From Propionigenium maris DSM 9537 (GTDB taxonomy: Bacteria > Fusobacteriota > Fusobacteriia > Fusobacteriales > Fusobacteriaceae): a stretch of 64,000 nt of DNA. Both the position numbers and the translations under genes were made by a program. The stretch lies in the NCBI RefSeq assembly GCF_027925155.1, contig NZ_BSDY01000003.1, positions 95,072 through 159,071 of the forward strand. Direction: 5' to 3'. Below the pieces are notes generated by a model that searched no databases, had not been told where the DNA came from, and saw nothing but the letters and a program-made list of their open reading frames with translations. Positions 44,937 through 52,349 of this stretch are shown one piece after another (the stretch's first letter is position 1; every line of letters begins with the position of its first letter).

Positions 44937-45386
44937 GTGGTAAAAGATCAGATTATAGGTAGGGTAAAAGCTATCAATATCAGCGCTACAAAGGGAGTTG
45001 TAAAAAATCCCATTGAAAGAGGGTACTTCAAGGTAGATCACGGCCTTGAGGGAGATGCCCATGCTGGAAACTGGCACAGACAGGTGAGCCTTCTGGCTTC
45101 TGAGAGTGCTGATAAGGTAAGAGCTGCAGGTCTTGATATAACAGACGGAAGATTTGCTGAAAATATTACAACTGAGGGAATAGAGCTCTACACCCTCCCT
45201 GTAGGTACAAGGCTCCAGATAGGGGAAAGTATACAGGAGGTAACTCAGATTGGTAAGGAGTGTCACACAGGATGCGCTATAAAGCAGACTGTAGGGGACT
45301 GTGTTATGCCAAGAGAGGGGATCTTCACCAAGGTTATAGTAAACGGATGGGTAGCTCCTGGAGATGAGATAAGAGTAGTAGATTAA
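44937..45386 (+). CDS. MOSC-domain protein
   Basis: 149 residues from GTG 44937. The MOSC fold is marked by GLEGDAHAGNWHRQVSLLA near residue 35, GRFAENITTEGIELYTLPVGTRLQIG near 78, and the conserved cysteine in KECHTGCAI near 106. MOSC proteins bind molybdenum cofactor sulfur or molybdopterin intermediates. It follows tupA by 50 bases containing a small stem (AGGGACA...TGTCCCCT), and ends at a strong terminator. It fits a tungsten/molybdenum cofactor cluster. Confidence 0.85.
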   Translation: MVKDQIIGRVKAINISATKGVVKNPIERGYFKVDHGLEGDAHAGNWHRQVSLLASESADKVRAAGLDITDGRFAENITTEGIELYTLPVGTRLQIGESIQEVTQIGKECHTGCAIKQTVGDCVMPREGIFTKVIVNGWVAPGDEIRVVD

Positions 45387-45419
45387 AAAAAAGGGAAAGC
45401 TTAATGCTTTCCCTTTTTT
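45387..45419. terminator. Bidirectional terminator
   Basis: 13-bp stem AAAAGGGAAAGC / GCTTTCCCTTTT with loop TTAAT, between convergent genes. Confidence 0.9.
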
Positions 45420-45426
45420 ATATCTC

Positions 45427-46713
45427 TTAGTGTGCCATGAGGCTGACTACAGACAGGATTCCTATTACCCACATGGTAGGCTTTATCTTCCTTCTGTCTC
45501 CGGCTATAGTTGTTATTATGATATATGAGATAAATCCAAAGCAAAGTCCCGTACTCATGCTGTATGTAAGGGGCATAAGCACAATGGTAATAAATGCAGG
45601 GATGGCTACCTCAAAGTCGTGGAAGTCTATATCCTTAATGTTTTTAAACATGTATACCCCTACTACAATAAGAGCCGGTGCTGTGGCAAAAGCCGGAACT
45701 ATTCCTATTACAGGAGTAAAAAACATTGCCAGAAAGAAGAGTCCTCCAGTTACCAGGGAGGCAAGTCCCGTTCTAGCTCCGCTGGAGATTCCAGATGCCG
45801 CCTCTATATAACATGTAGTTGTAGAGGTTCCCAGAAGGGCTCCCACAGTTGTTGCTGCTGCATCTGCTTCTAGGAGCCTACCAATCTTATTTATCCTTCC
45901 CTTCTTATCCACCATATCAGCTTCTATGGCGCAGGCCATTATAGTTCCGATAGATTCAAAGAGGTCCACAAACATAAGGGAAAATATAGGTCCTATGGAG
46001 GCCACCTGAAGGGCTCCCATTATATCAAGCTTAAAGGCTATAGGGGCAATGCTTGGAGGCATGGAGATAATGCTCTCAGGAATATCCACAACTCCCACAA
46101 ACATTCCAAGGGTTGTAGTAGCTAAGATCCCCACAAGCATAGATCCCTTTATCTTCTTGATCTCAAGTACTGTGATTATAAAGAGCCCTGTAAGCCCCAA
46201 TACAATCTGTGTACTCATAGGTCCAAGACCTATCATTGTAGCTGGGTTGGGTACCACCAGTCCCAGGTTCTGAAGCCCTATAAATGTAATAAAGAGCCCT
46301 ATTCCCGCAGACATGGAAAGTCTGAGGGTTATAGGGATGGCATCTACCACCTTCTCCCTTACTCCCAGAAAGGCAAATATCAGGAATACCACTCCTGAAA
46401 GGAAGGTTACTCCAAGAGCCTGTTCCCAGGTAAGTCCCCTTCCTATTACAAGGGTATAGGTAAAGAAAGCATTTAGGCCCATTCCCGGAGCCATAGCAAA
46501 GGGAACATTTACCCAGAGAGCTGCAATAACCGTCCCTATAAATGAGGCAAGACAGGTTACCGTAATAAGAGCTCCCCTATCCATTCCAGTTGCCCCCAGT
46601 ATGTTGGGATTTACAAAAATAATATATGCCATGGTAATAAAGGTGGTCATTCCCCCTATTACTTCCTTTTTTACATCGGTTCTGTGTTCTTCCAGACTAA
46701 AGATATTTGTCAT
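45427..46713 (-). CDS. NCS2-family purine permease (COG2252, PbuG/AzgA type)
   Basis: 428 residues from ATG 46713, chosen because AGAGAGGAAAAC precedes it; the frame upstream to 46779 lacks a ribosome site. A polytopic inner-membrane protein with the COG2252 signatures MTTFITMAYIIFVNP near the N-terminus, PGMGLNAFFTY near 80, DLFESIGTIMACA near 255 and ALLGTSTTTCYIEAASGI near 300. This group imports adenine, guanine or hypoxanthine with protons. It follows the BMP lipoprotein gene by 92 bases, downstream of tandem adenine-type riboswitches, which points to adenine or mixed purines. Confidence 0.9.
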   Translation of the reverse strand: MTNIFSLEEHRTDVKKEVIGGMTTFITMAYIIFVNPNILGATGMDRGALITVTCLASFIGTVIAALWVNVPFAMAPGMGLNAFFTYTLVIGRGLTWEQALGVTFLSGVVFLIFAFLGVREKVVDAIPITLRLSMSAGIGLFITFIGLQNLGLVVPNPATMIGLGPMSTQIVLGLTGLFIITVLEIKKIKGSMLVGILATTTLGMFVGVVDIPESIISMPPSIAPIAFKLDIMGALQVASIGPIFSLMFVDLFESIGTIMACAIEADMVDKKGRINKIGRLLEADAAATTVGALLGTSTTTCYIEAASGISSGARTGLASLVTGGLFFLAMFFTPVIGIVPAFATAPALIVVGVYMFKNIKDIDFHDFEVAIPAFITIVLMPLTYSMSTGLCFGFISYIIITTIAGDRRKIKPTMWVIGILSVVSLMAH

Positions 46714-46804
46714 TTGTTTTCCTCTCTTCAACAGATTTAGAATCTGTATCTCCAATACAATATACCATCCCCAAAACAACTTAACTCTCTATGAAAAAGA
46801 TCCC

Positions 46805-47728
46805 CTACTGAACCTTTCCCTCTATTATCGCTTCGATCTCCTCTATCCCCTCAACCTTCTCTGTGAGGGCTATTCCCTTCTCCTTCAGTCCAAGGGTTTC
46901 AACTCCTCCCTTAAAGTTTCCAGCTGTGTACTCCTCTACTACCCCTTCCACAACATTGTCTATATTCTTAAGTACAGAGGTAACTACCTGCTCTGGCGCC
47001 AGGTACTTCTGGTCTGAATCTACACCTATTGCATAGAAGTTCTTCTCCTTAGCAGCTTCCATAACTCCCACACCAGTTCCGCCAGCTACGTGACTTATCA
47101 CATCTGCTCCTCCCTGGTTCATCATTACAGCTATCTCCTTACCCTTTACCGGGTCTGAAAATGATCCTGCATAGTTAACAAGGACCTCTATATCGTTGTT
47201 TACCATCTTAGCTCCAGCTCTGTATCCGTCGATGTAAGTTGTAATAATAGGTATCTCCAGTCCCCCTACTATTCCCGTTACACCGTTTTCAGATTTAAGG
47301 GCAGCACTTGCTCCAGCAAGAATTCCCCTCTGGTACTCATCAAATACTACCGACTTTACATTGGGAAGATCCACTACCCCATCTATAATTACGAACTTAG
47401 TATCAGGGTAGTTTGTGGCAACCTCTGTTAGAGGGTCTACAAAGTAGAATCCAACTGTAATAACAAGATCGTATCCTTCATCAGCGAAGCTCTGAAGGTA
47501 GTCCTTCATTACCGCTACAGACTCAGGCTCCACATACTTTATGTCGATCCCCTGCTTCTCCTTGACCCTCTTCACTCCCTCATAGGCTGAATCGTTGAAG
47601 GATTTATCCCCAAGTCCCCCTACAGAGAATACAAGACCTATCTTTTCAGCAGCTTCCTGGGATACCTTGTCCTTTCCACATCCTAAAAACGATAAAACAA
47701 CCACTAATACTAATAACAATTTTTTCAT
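46805..47728 (-). CDS. BMP-family (PnrA-like) nucleoside-binding lipoprotein
   Basis: 307 residues. Lipoprotein signal LLLVLVVVLSFLGCGKD with the lipobox Cys at residue 18, so it is membrane anchored in the periplasm. The body matches the Bmp/Med/PnrA family of purine nucleoside receptors: VFSVGGLGDKSFNDSAYEG near 33, VGFYFVDPL near 92, GFVGG-like GIVGGLEIPII near 150, and VDSDQKY near 240. ABC permease and ATPase genes do not follow; an NCS2 permease does. An AGGAGG ribosome site precedes the ATG and two riboswitches lie in the leader. Confidence 0.9.
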   Translation of the reverse strand: MKKLLLVLVVVLSFLGCGKDKVSQEAAEKIGLVFSVGGLGDKSFNDSAYEGVKRVKEKQGIDIKYVEPESVAVMKDYLQSFADEGYDLVITVGFYFVDPLTEVATNYPDTKFVIIDGVVDLPNVKSVVFDEYQRGILAGASAALKSENGVTGIVGGLEIPIITTYIDGYRAGAKMVNNDIEVLVNYAGSFSDPVKGKEIAVMMNQGGADVISHVAGGTGVGVMEAAKEKNFYAIGVDSDQKYLAPEQVVTSVLKNIDNVVEGVVEEYTAGNFKGGVETLGLKEKGIALTEKVEGIEEIEAIIEGKVQ

Positions 47729-47751
47729 ATTTCCTCCTAGAAATCATAATT

Positions 47752-47801
47752 ACAAAAACCCCACCTTGTATGACTCTATGAGTGCACAACAAAATGAGGC
47801 T
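47752..47801 (-). terminator. Expression-platform terminator of riboswitch B
   Basis: On the minus strand AGCCTCATTTTG pairs over 12 positions (with G-U pairs) with CAAGGTGGGGTTT, followed by TTGT, 24 bases before the lipoprotein start codon. Confidence 0.7.
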
Positions 47802-47827
47802 GATCTAACACCTATCCTGAAAATACA

Positions 47828-47894
47828 CCCATAATCAGAGGATTTTTGCTCCTCTGGTAGAGACTCCCCCTGCATATTAGAGGGATTATATGGG
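47828..47894 (-). promoter_or_regulatory. Purine riboswitch aptamer B (adenine-type), gene-proximal
   Basis: The minus-strand sequence has all parts of the purine aptamer: P1 with CATATAAT and ATTATGGG, loop L2 AATATGC, junction GTCTCTACC, loop L3 GCAAAAA and 3' strand GATTATG. P2 pairs CCTCT with AGGGG and P3 AGAGGA with TCCTCT. Loop bases G-C of L2 complement G-C of L3. The specificity position (nucleotide 74 in xpt numbering) is U, as in adenine riboswitches. Confidence 0.88.
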
Positions 47895-47907
47895 AACTAT
47901 TCAATTA

Positions 47908-47956
47908 TAAAAGCCCCATCTTGCATGACTCCATGAGTGCATCACAAAATGAGGCT
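47908..47956 (-). terminator. Expression-platform terminator of riboswitch A
   Basis: AGCCTCAT pairs with ATGGGGCT around a long inner hairpin and is followed by TTTTAT on the minus strand, so the distal riboswitch has a complete terminator of its own. Confidence 0.75.
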
Positions 47957-47982
47957 GATCTAACACCTATCCTGAAGATACA

Positions 47983-48049
47983 CCCATAATCAGTGGATTT
48001 TTGCTCCCCTGGTAGAGACTCCCCCTGCATATTAAGGGGATTATATGGG
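47983..48049 (-). promoter_or_regulatory. Purine riboswitch aptamer A (adenine-type), promoter-proximal
   Basis: Same architecture as copy B, with changes in stems that keep pairing (P2 CCCUU / AGGGG, P3 CAGGGGA / UCCACUG with one mismatch). U at the specificity position. It is followed by its own terminator, giving two full riboswitches in series. Confidence 0.88.
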
Positions 48050-48079
48050 ATCTTTTAACCTTAATTTTGAACAAGTGTC

Positions 48080-48108
48080 ATTATAAGTCTTTTTACCTGT
48101 TTTGTCAA
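48080..48108 (-). promoter_or_regulatory. Consensus sigma-70 promoter of the riboswitch leader
   Basis: On the minus strand TTGACA (48108-48103) and TATAAT (48085-48080) are both perfect and 17 bases apart. Transcription would begin near 48073, about 345 bases before the lipoprotein ATG. Confidence 0.85.
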
Positions 48109-48147
48109 CAATTCTCTGGTATAGCCCCACCTCAAACACCCTATCTT

Positions 48148-48963
48148 TTAGAAGTAGCAGTTGTCTGGATCGGGGAAGAGTCTCCTTCCGTCCCAAAGGC
48201 CTCTCATGGCCTCCCTGTCCTCATCGTCCAGGGTAAAATCAAAGATCTCCTTATTGGCAATTATCCTCTCCTCATGTACAGACTTAGGTATGACGATGAT
48301 ACCCCTTTCCACAAGAAACCTAAGAGCAATATTGGCAACTGTTTTCTTGTGCTTTTGAGCTATCCTAGCCATCTCCTCGTTATCAAAGATCTTTCCTGCC
48401 TGCATGGGAGCATAGGCAGTGAGCTTTATCCCCTTTGATTCACAGTAGTTCTGCATATCATACTGGGGAAGTCCCACATGGGTCTCCACCTGATTTATAA
48501 CCGGAACCACCTCGGCTGTCTCTAGAAGTTTCTCTATATGATACATGGTAAAGTTGGATACCCCTATAGCCCTGATCTTTCCCTCATGGTATGCTTCCTC
48601 CATGGCCCTCCACGATTCCCTGGCCCTCTCCACTCCCTTATGCCAGTGGATGAGATAAAGGTCCACATAGCTTATCCCCAGATTTTTCAGGGAAACTTCC
48701 AGGGCTTTCTTGGTTGACTCATACCCCTGGTCGGAGTTCCAGAGCTTGGTGGTAATAAAGATCTCCTCCCTGGGAATTCCGCTGTCCCTTATGGCCCTTC
48801 CAACCTCCTCCTCATTTTTATATGCAGCTGCTGTATCTATATGTCTGTACCCCTCCCTAAGAGCAACTCTCACAGAGTTATACACCTCTTCACCCTTAGC
48901 TTTAAAGGTTCCCAGTCCCACAATGGGAATCTCCACACCGTTATTTAACTTCACTTTTTCCAT
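48148..48963 (-). CDS. Aldo/keto reductase
   Basis: 271 residues, typical AKR5-like length. The catalytic tetrad is visible: Asp in HIDTAAAYKNE (with Tyr), Lys in TTKLW and His in LIHWHKG. The C-terminal NADPH-binding IPKSVHEERI is present. It reduces small aldehydes, for example 2,5-diketo-gluconate or methylglyoxal. It has a GGGGGGAG ribosome site. Monocistronic by appearance, with the riboswitch promoter downstream on the same strand. Confidence 0.9.
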   Translation of the reverse strand: MEKVKLNNGVEIPIVGLGTFKAKGEEVYNSVRVALREGYRHIDTAAAYKNEEEVGRAIRDSGIPREEIFITTKLWNSDQGYESTKKALEVSLKNLGISYVDLYLIHWHKGVERARESWRAMEEAYHEGKIRAIGVSNFTMYHIEKLLETAEVVPVINQVETHVGLPQYDMQNYCESKGIKLTAYAPMQAGKIFDNEEMARIAQKHKKTVANIALRFLVERGIIVIPKSVHEERIIANKEIFDFTLDDEDREAMRGLWDGRRLFPDPDNCYF

Positions 48964-49234
48964 TACACTCCCCCCTGTCTATAGTTTTCTTCTATATAAA
49001 TCTAATCTCAAAAAATCATTATTGCAAGTTTAAACTTCCCTTAAAGGAGGAAGTTTTAAAGTAAAACTCTGGATACTTCTTAATAATGAAATTTTATTTT
49101 TTTTTATTTTAAATAAAAAAAGGAAATTCTCCTATTCTGCCAATGTATATAGCATCCAATCCTTTTAATACTAGGTAAGATTAATTCATTCCCTAGGACA
49201 GGAAACTTTTCCCCCAGAAATGTAATCCTGTCAA

Positions 49235-49268
49235 AAAAAAGAAGCTGGCAGGTGCCAGCTTCTTTTTT
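49235..49268. terminator. Terminator downstream of the D-2-hydroxyacid dehydrogenase gene
   Basis: 16-bp stem AAAAAAGAAGCTGGCA / TGCCAGCTTCTTTTTT. It is separated from the gene it should serve by about 540 bases of inserted repeats. Confidence 0.85.
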
Positions 49269-49305
49269 ATTAAGGAAATTCTAAATTTCCAAAGTATCAT
49301 AATTC

Positions 49306-49536
49306 CTATTTCACTCTCCAAAGAGAGCGAGGTACTTTCTTACCATAATGCAAGAAAGTACCCAAAGAAGATCTAGGAGTCCACAATTGCCTTTTTAAGC
49401 GACTACATATTTCTCGTTCCTTTGTTGGACTCTCTACAGAGCCTAAAGTAGTAAACGGAACTAAGCACTTTTTATTGTGAAGCCTGACGACTGTGAACTC
49501 CGTTTTTTTAATTCGTACAAATAACTTCTCAATCAT
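49306..49536 (-). repeat. Composite intergenic repeat R1 (with spurious short frame)
   Basis: Contains GGACTCTCTACAGAGCCTAA at 49427-49446, shared with 51086-51169 and, inverted, with 57637-57719. It also has a 10-bp inverted repeat GTACTTTCTT / AAGAAAGTAC at about 49331-49360. The 76-codon frame has no ribosome site and reads through the repeat, so I treat it as non-coding. Confidence 0.6.
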
Positions 49537-49573
49537 AATTTGTGCAGATTAAAATATTAAATACTATATTTAA

Positions 49574-49791
49574 TATAAGTTGCTGCTTAAGAAATAACCA
49601 CTAAAAATTCTTAAAACAAAATTCTTTTTTAGCCACGAATTTACACGAATTTTCTAAATAAAAGTACGTTATCCAATTGAACAAAATTAAAAAGACCCCA
49701 TTTGTGAAAATGCTTCCCACTTGCTTTACATTCTAATTTGTGTCATTAGTGGCAAATGTTTTGAATTTCACCTAAAGGTAGCAACTTAAGT
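49574..49791. mobile_element. MITE-like element, copy 2
   Basis: About 218 bases, aligned end to end with copy 1 at 27617-27831. Ends TAAGTTGCTGC and, inverted, TTAAGTTGCTAC form an imperfect terminal inverted repeat. Flanks show a 7-base TATTTAA duplication. No coding capacity. Confidence 0.72.
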
Positions 49792-49809
49792 TATTTAAAT
49801 TATTTAAAC

Positions 49810-50805
49810 CTATAATTCATTTTCACTTCTTCCCCTGGTAAGGAGGTCATTCAGATTATCATAGGATATCTCCACCATATTTGTCAGGGCTTCATCTGTA
49901 TATGAGCCAATGTGGGGAGTTATTATTACCTTGGGAAACATCTTGGTGAGCTTTTCAATATTTCTGTCTGTAAGCTCCTGATCCCTCAGATCCCTGAAGA
50001 ATACCTCAGATTCCCCCTCAAGTACATCTGTTCCAAATCCTCCAAGCTTACCAGATTCCAGTCCCCTTATTACCGCCTCTATATCCTGGAGTTCACCCCT
50101 GGCAGTATTGATGAGGATGGCCCCCGTCTTCATCCTACCTATAAACTCATCATCCACCAGATAGTGGTTGGAGTCCTTGATGTAGGGGCAGTGAAGGGAG
50201 ATAATATCCGACTGGGCCACTACCTCCTCCATAGGGAGGTATTCCACCACATCTGCTGCTGCCTTACTTGGATAGAGGTCATAGGCTATAACCCTGGCTC
50301 CAAGGCCCTTAAAGAGCTTTGCAGCGGTGAGGCCTATCCTTCCCGTGCCGACAATTCCCACTGTACACCTTCTGATCTCAGGGCTGAACATCTGGGCATC
50401 AGCCCTGAAGTCCTTCTTCCTTGTCCTGTGCACAGTATAGGCTGTATTTCTGAGAAGCATCATAGCCAGGGTCAGGGCCAGCTCCGCTATGGCATTGGGG
50501 GAGTACCCCGGTACCCTTGCCACTTTCATACCATGTTTTTTAGCTGCCTCTACATCTATATGATTGTATCCCACAGTTCTTGTAAGGAGGTACTTTACCC
50601 CGTAACCTGCCATCTTCTCTATATTTTTTGCATCTGCCGGACAATTTCCCCTGAGCATCACCGCTTCATTCCCCTCTATAAGGTGAAGGTTGTCGGTATT
50701 CAGCAGATCCCCCACATATGTTGTCCTGTACCCATATTTATTTAAACTGTTAAAGTATTCAGTTTCTACATCTCTCACTCCGTAACAGACTAAGTTAACT
50801 GCCAT
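49810..50805 (-). CDS. NAD-dependent D-2-hydroxyacid dehydrogenase (D-lactate/2-hydroxyglutarate type)
   Basis: 331 residues. The NAD-binding motif GIVGTGRIG lies near residue 147, with catalytic Arg in INTARGELQD (near 231), Glu in TDVLEGESEVF (near 260) and His in TPHIGSYTDEA (near 296). N-terminal NYNHIDVEAA-like VGYNHIDVEAAKKHG supports the LdhA/HgdH group. The length equals that of (R)-2-hydroxyglutarate dehydrogenase, so both pyruvate and 2-oxoglutarate are possible substrates. It has an AGGAGGATAG ribosome site. Repeats have been inserted between its stop codon and its terminator. Confidence 0.85.
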   Translation of the reverse strand: MAVNLVCYGVRDVETEYFNSLNKYGYRTTYVGDLLNTDNLHLIEGNEAVMLRGNCPADAKNIEKMAGYGVKYLLTRTVGYNHIDVEAAKKHGMKVARVPGYSPNAIAELALTLAMMLLRNTAYTVHRTRKKDFRADAQMFSPEIRRCTVGIVGTGRIGLTAAKLFKGLGARVIAYDLYPSKAAADVVEYLPMEEVVAQSDIISLHCPYIKDSNHYLVDDEFIGRMKTGAILINTARGELQDIEAVIRGLESGKLGGFGTDVLEGESEVFFRDLRDQELTDRNIEKLTKMFPKVIITPHIGSYTDEALTNMVEISYDNLNDLLTRGRSENEL

Positions 50806-50956
50806 CCTGCTATCCTCCTAATTCTCTCACTCACATCTATTTTAATTCCTTCCTCCTATAGGAGGATAGGAATTTTCCATTCTAAAAAAACCTTCCCAAT
50901 ATTATATCAAATTTTCTGTTTTTATAAAGGGAAAATTCTTCTGCTCCTTTAACATG

Positions 50957-50983
50957 AAAAAAACAGCTATTTAGATAGCTGTT
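50957..50983 (-). terminator. Terminator of the PHP phosphatase gene
   Basis: 9-bp stem AACAGCTAT / ATAGCTGTT followed on the minus strand by TTTTT. Confidence 0.8.
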
Positions 50984-51085
50984 CCTTCAGTTATTAATAA
51001 AAAATTCGATACTTTTGCCTTGATGCAAATGTATCCAAAAAATCAAGTCCTCCGGCAATTGTCTTTATTAGTAATACAACTTTTT

Positions 51086-51169
51086 CATTGCTCTCCTGGG
51101 CTCTCTACAGAGCCTAAAGGAGCTCTACGCAATGAAGCAGGTTGCGCAATGTGAAGCTAGACGACAGCC
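51086..51169 (+). repeat. Composite intergenic repeat R2
   Basis: Shares CTCTCTACAGAGCCTAAAG, GAGCTCTACGCAATGAAG and an ATGTGAAG..GACGAC tail with R3 (57637-57719, inverted) and the core with R1. Confidence 0.7.
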
Positions 51170-51312
51170 TGCAGACGCCTATTAATTTCAAGAACTTTAT
51201 TCAGGAAAATTCGTGTAATTCGTGACTTGTAATGGGGTTTTTATTTAGTTCTATGACCTCATCGGCTCTGTATTGGTGAGAAAAATCAACGAAAGCATTG
51301 TGACATCAAAGT

Positions 51313-52098
51313 TTATATATCCCTAAAATCCTCCACTATGTTGAGGCCCATGGCCTTAGCCAGCTCCACAGCCTCATCTACACAGGGGTCTGTAATATCC
51401 CTTTTAAAGTGTGTATCTCCCGAGACAATTACATTGACCCTGTACTCCCCTACTATCCTCCAGAAGTTAAGGTTTGTATAGGCATGGGTCCCCTCATCCT
51501 CGCTTCTGTTACTTCCATACCTGATACCGTTGGCATTTATCTCAAGGATAGCTCCACTCTCCTGGGCAAACCTTCCTATCTCGTGGGCCATCTCCTCAGC
51601 ATATTTGTCCCATCTGTACCTCTTAAGTATAGAGTCTGGGTGGGCTATAAAGGCAAAGAGGCCTGTATTCCACCCCTCCATTATAAGCTCTGTATTCATC
51701 TTCAGGTGCTTTGGCTCGGGATTGTTTCTGGAGAAGTGTACAAACTCTCCCCCCTTGAGATCCCCTACAATATGGTTAGCCATAACAAGGTAGTCCGTTC
51801 TTTTCCTCAGCTCTCTGAGGTACTCCAGGTGCTCCCCGTCCCCCACTATATACTCAGCTTCTACTCCGCAGAGAACCTCTATCCCCTCTGCCCTTTTAGC
51901 CGCTTCCCTGACCTCATCTATATATTCATCTACCTGATCCTCCTGCAGCCTGTAGCTGTCTGTATATCCCGGTATTGGAGCGTGTTCACTGATTCCCAGT
52001 ACAGTATAACCAGCTTCCCTATGCAGCCTGATGCTCTCTTCCACCGAGAGATCCGAGTGGTTGCAGTAGAGGGTATGAGAGTGAAAATTTTTCTTCAT
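51313..52098 (-). CDS. PHP-domain histidinol-phosphatase family protein
   Basis: 261 residues. N-terminal metal-binding FHSHTLYCNHSD (residues 4-15), ISEHAP near 36, CGVEAEYI near 77, MANHI near 107, AHPD near 157 and SGDTHFKRD near 235 give the metal ligands of PHP phosphoesterases of the HisK type. No histidine biosynthesis gene is nearby, so another phosphoester substrate is possible. An AAGGAG ribosome site precedes the ATG. Confidence 0.85.
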   Translation of the reverse strand: MKKNFHSHTLYCNHSDLSVEESIRLHREAGYTVLGISEHAPIPGYTDSYRLQEDQVDEYIDEVREAAKRAEGIEVLCGVEAEYIVGDGEHLEYLRELRKRTDYLVMANHIVGDLKGGEFVHFSRNNPEPKHLKMNTELIMEGWNTGLFAFIAHPDSILKRYRWDKYAEEMAHEIGRFAQESGAILEINANGIRYGSNRSEDEGTHAYTNLNFWRIVGEYRVNVIVSGDTHFKRDITDPCVDEAVELAKAMGLNIVEDFRDI

Positions 52099-52222
52099 AG
52101 TTGAAAGACTCCTTTCAGATTTTCTTTAATTATAGCACATCCTCAGTATCATTCTAATTAAAAAGACCTTATTTTAGGTATATTTTCATCCTTTTATCCA
52201 ATCCCTCTCCCTCTGCCAACTA

Positions 52223-52319
52223 TAAAAAGCAACGTGACGTTGCATCCTGATAATCAATTGGAGCACCAATTATTTCATGTAAAACTTTTAACACTTCTAT
52301 ACCTTCCTTAACAATAAAA
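52223..52319 (-). repeat. Terminator-tail repeat, copy 3
   Basis: Complete unit with the palindrome GCAACGTGACGTTGC (52230-52244) at one end and TTCTATACCTTCCTTAAC next to the nadC terminator at the other. Confidence 0.75.
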
Positions 52320-52343
52320 GGTCCCTCTAAATTCAGAGGGACC
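52320..52343 (-). terminator. Terminator of the nad operon
   Basis: 9-bp stem GGTCCCTCT / AGAGGGACC, followed on the minus strand by TTTTATTG. Confidence 0.85.
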
Positions 52344-52349
52344 CGCTAC

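Larger units (their letters stand above)
48964..49809. other. Repeat-rich spacer between two leftward genes
   Basis: No bona fide gene is seen. From right to left: MITE-like element copy 2 (49574-49791), a composite repeat containing an apparent 76-codon frame (49306-49536), a terminator (49235-49268), and about 270 bases of A+T-rich DNA that should include the aldo/keto reductase promoter. Confidence 0.6.
50806..51312. other. Repeat-containing spacer
   Basis: No gene is seen. It holds a leftward terminator (50957-50983), composite repeat R2 (51086-51169) and, at 51206-51227, a piece of the CACGAATT-type element, all between the PHP-protein stop codon and its terminator. Confidence 0.6.

Noticed and set aside
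47741..48060. Simple tandem duplication or IS remnant upstream of the lipoprotein gene
   Set aside because: Each unit folds as a purine aptamer plus terminator with compensatory changes, so it is a tandem riboswitch.
49306..49536. A leftward 76-codon gene
   Set aside because: It lies in a repeat (R1) shared with non-coding copies, lacks a ribosome site and shows no domain.
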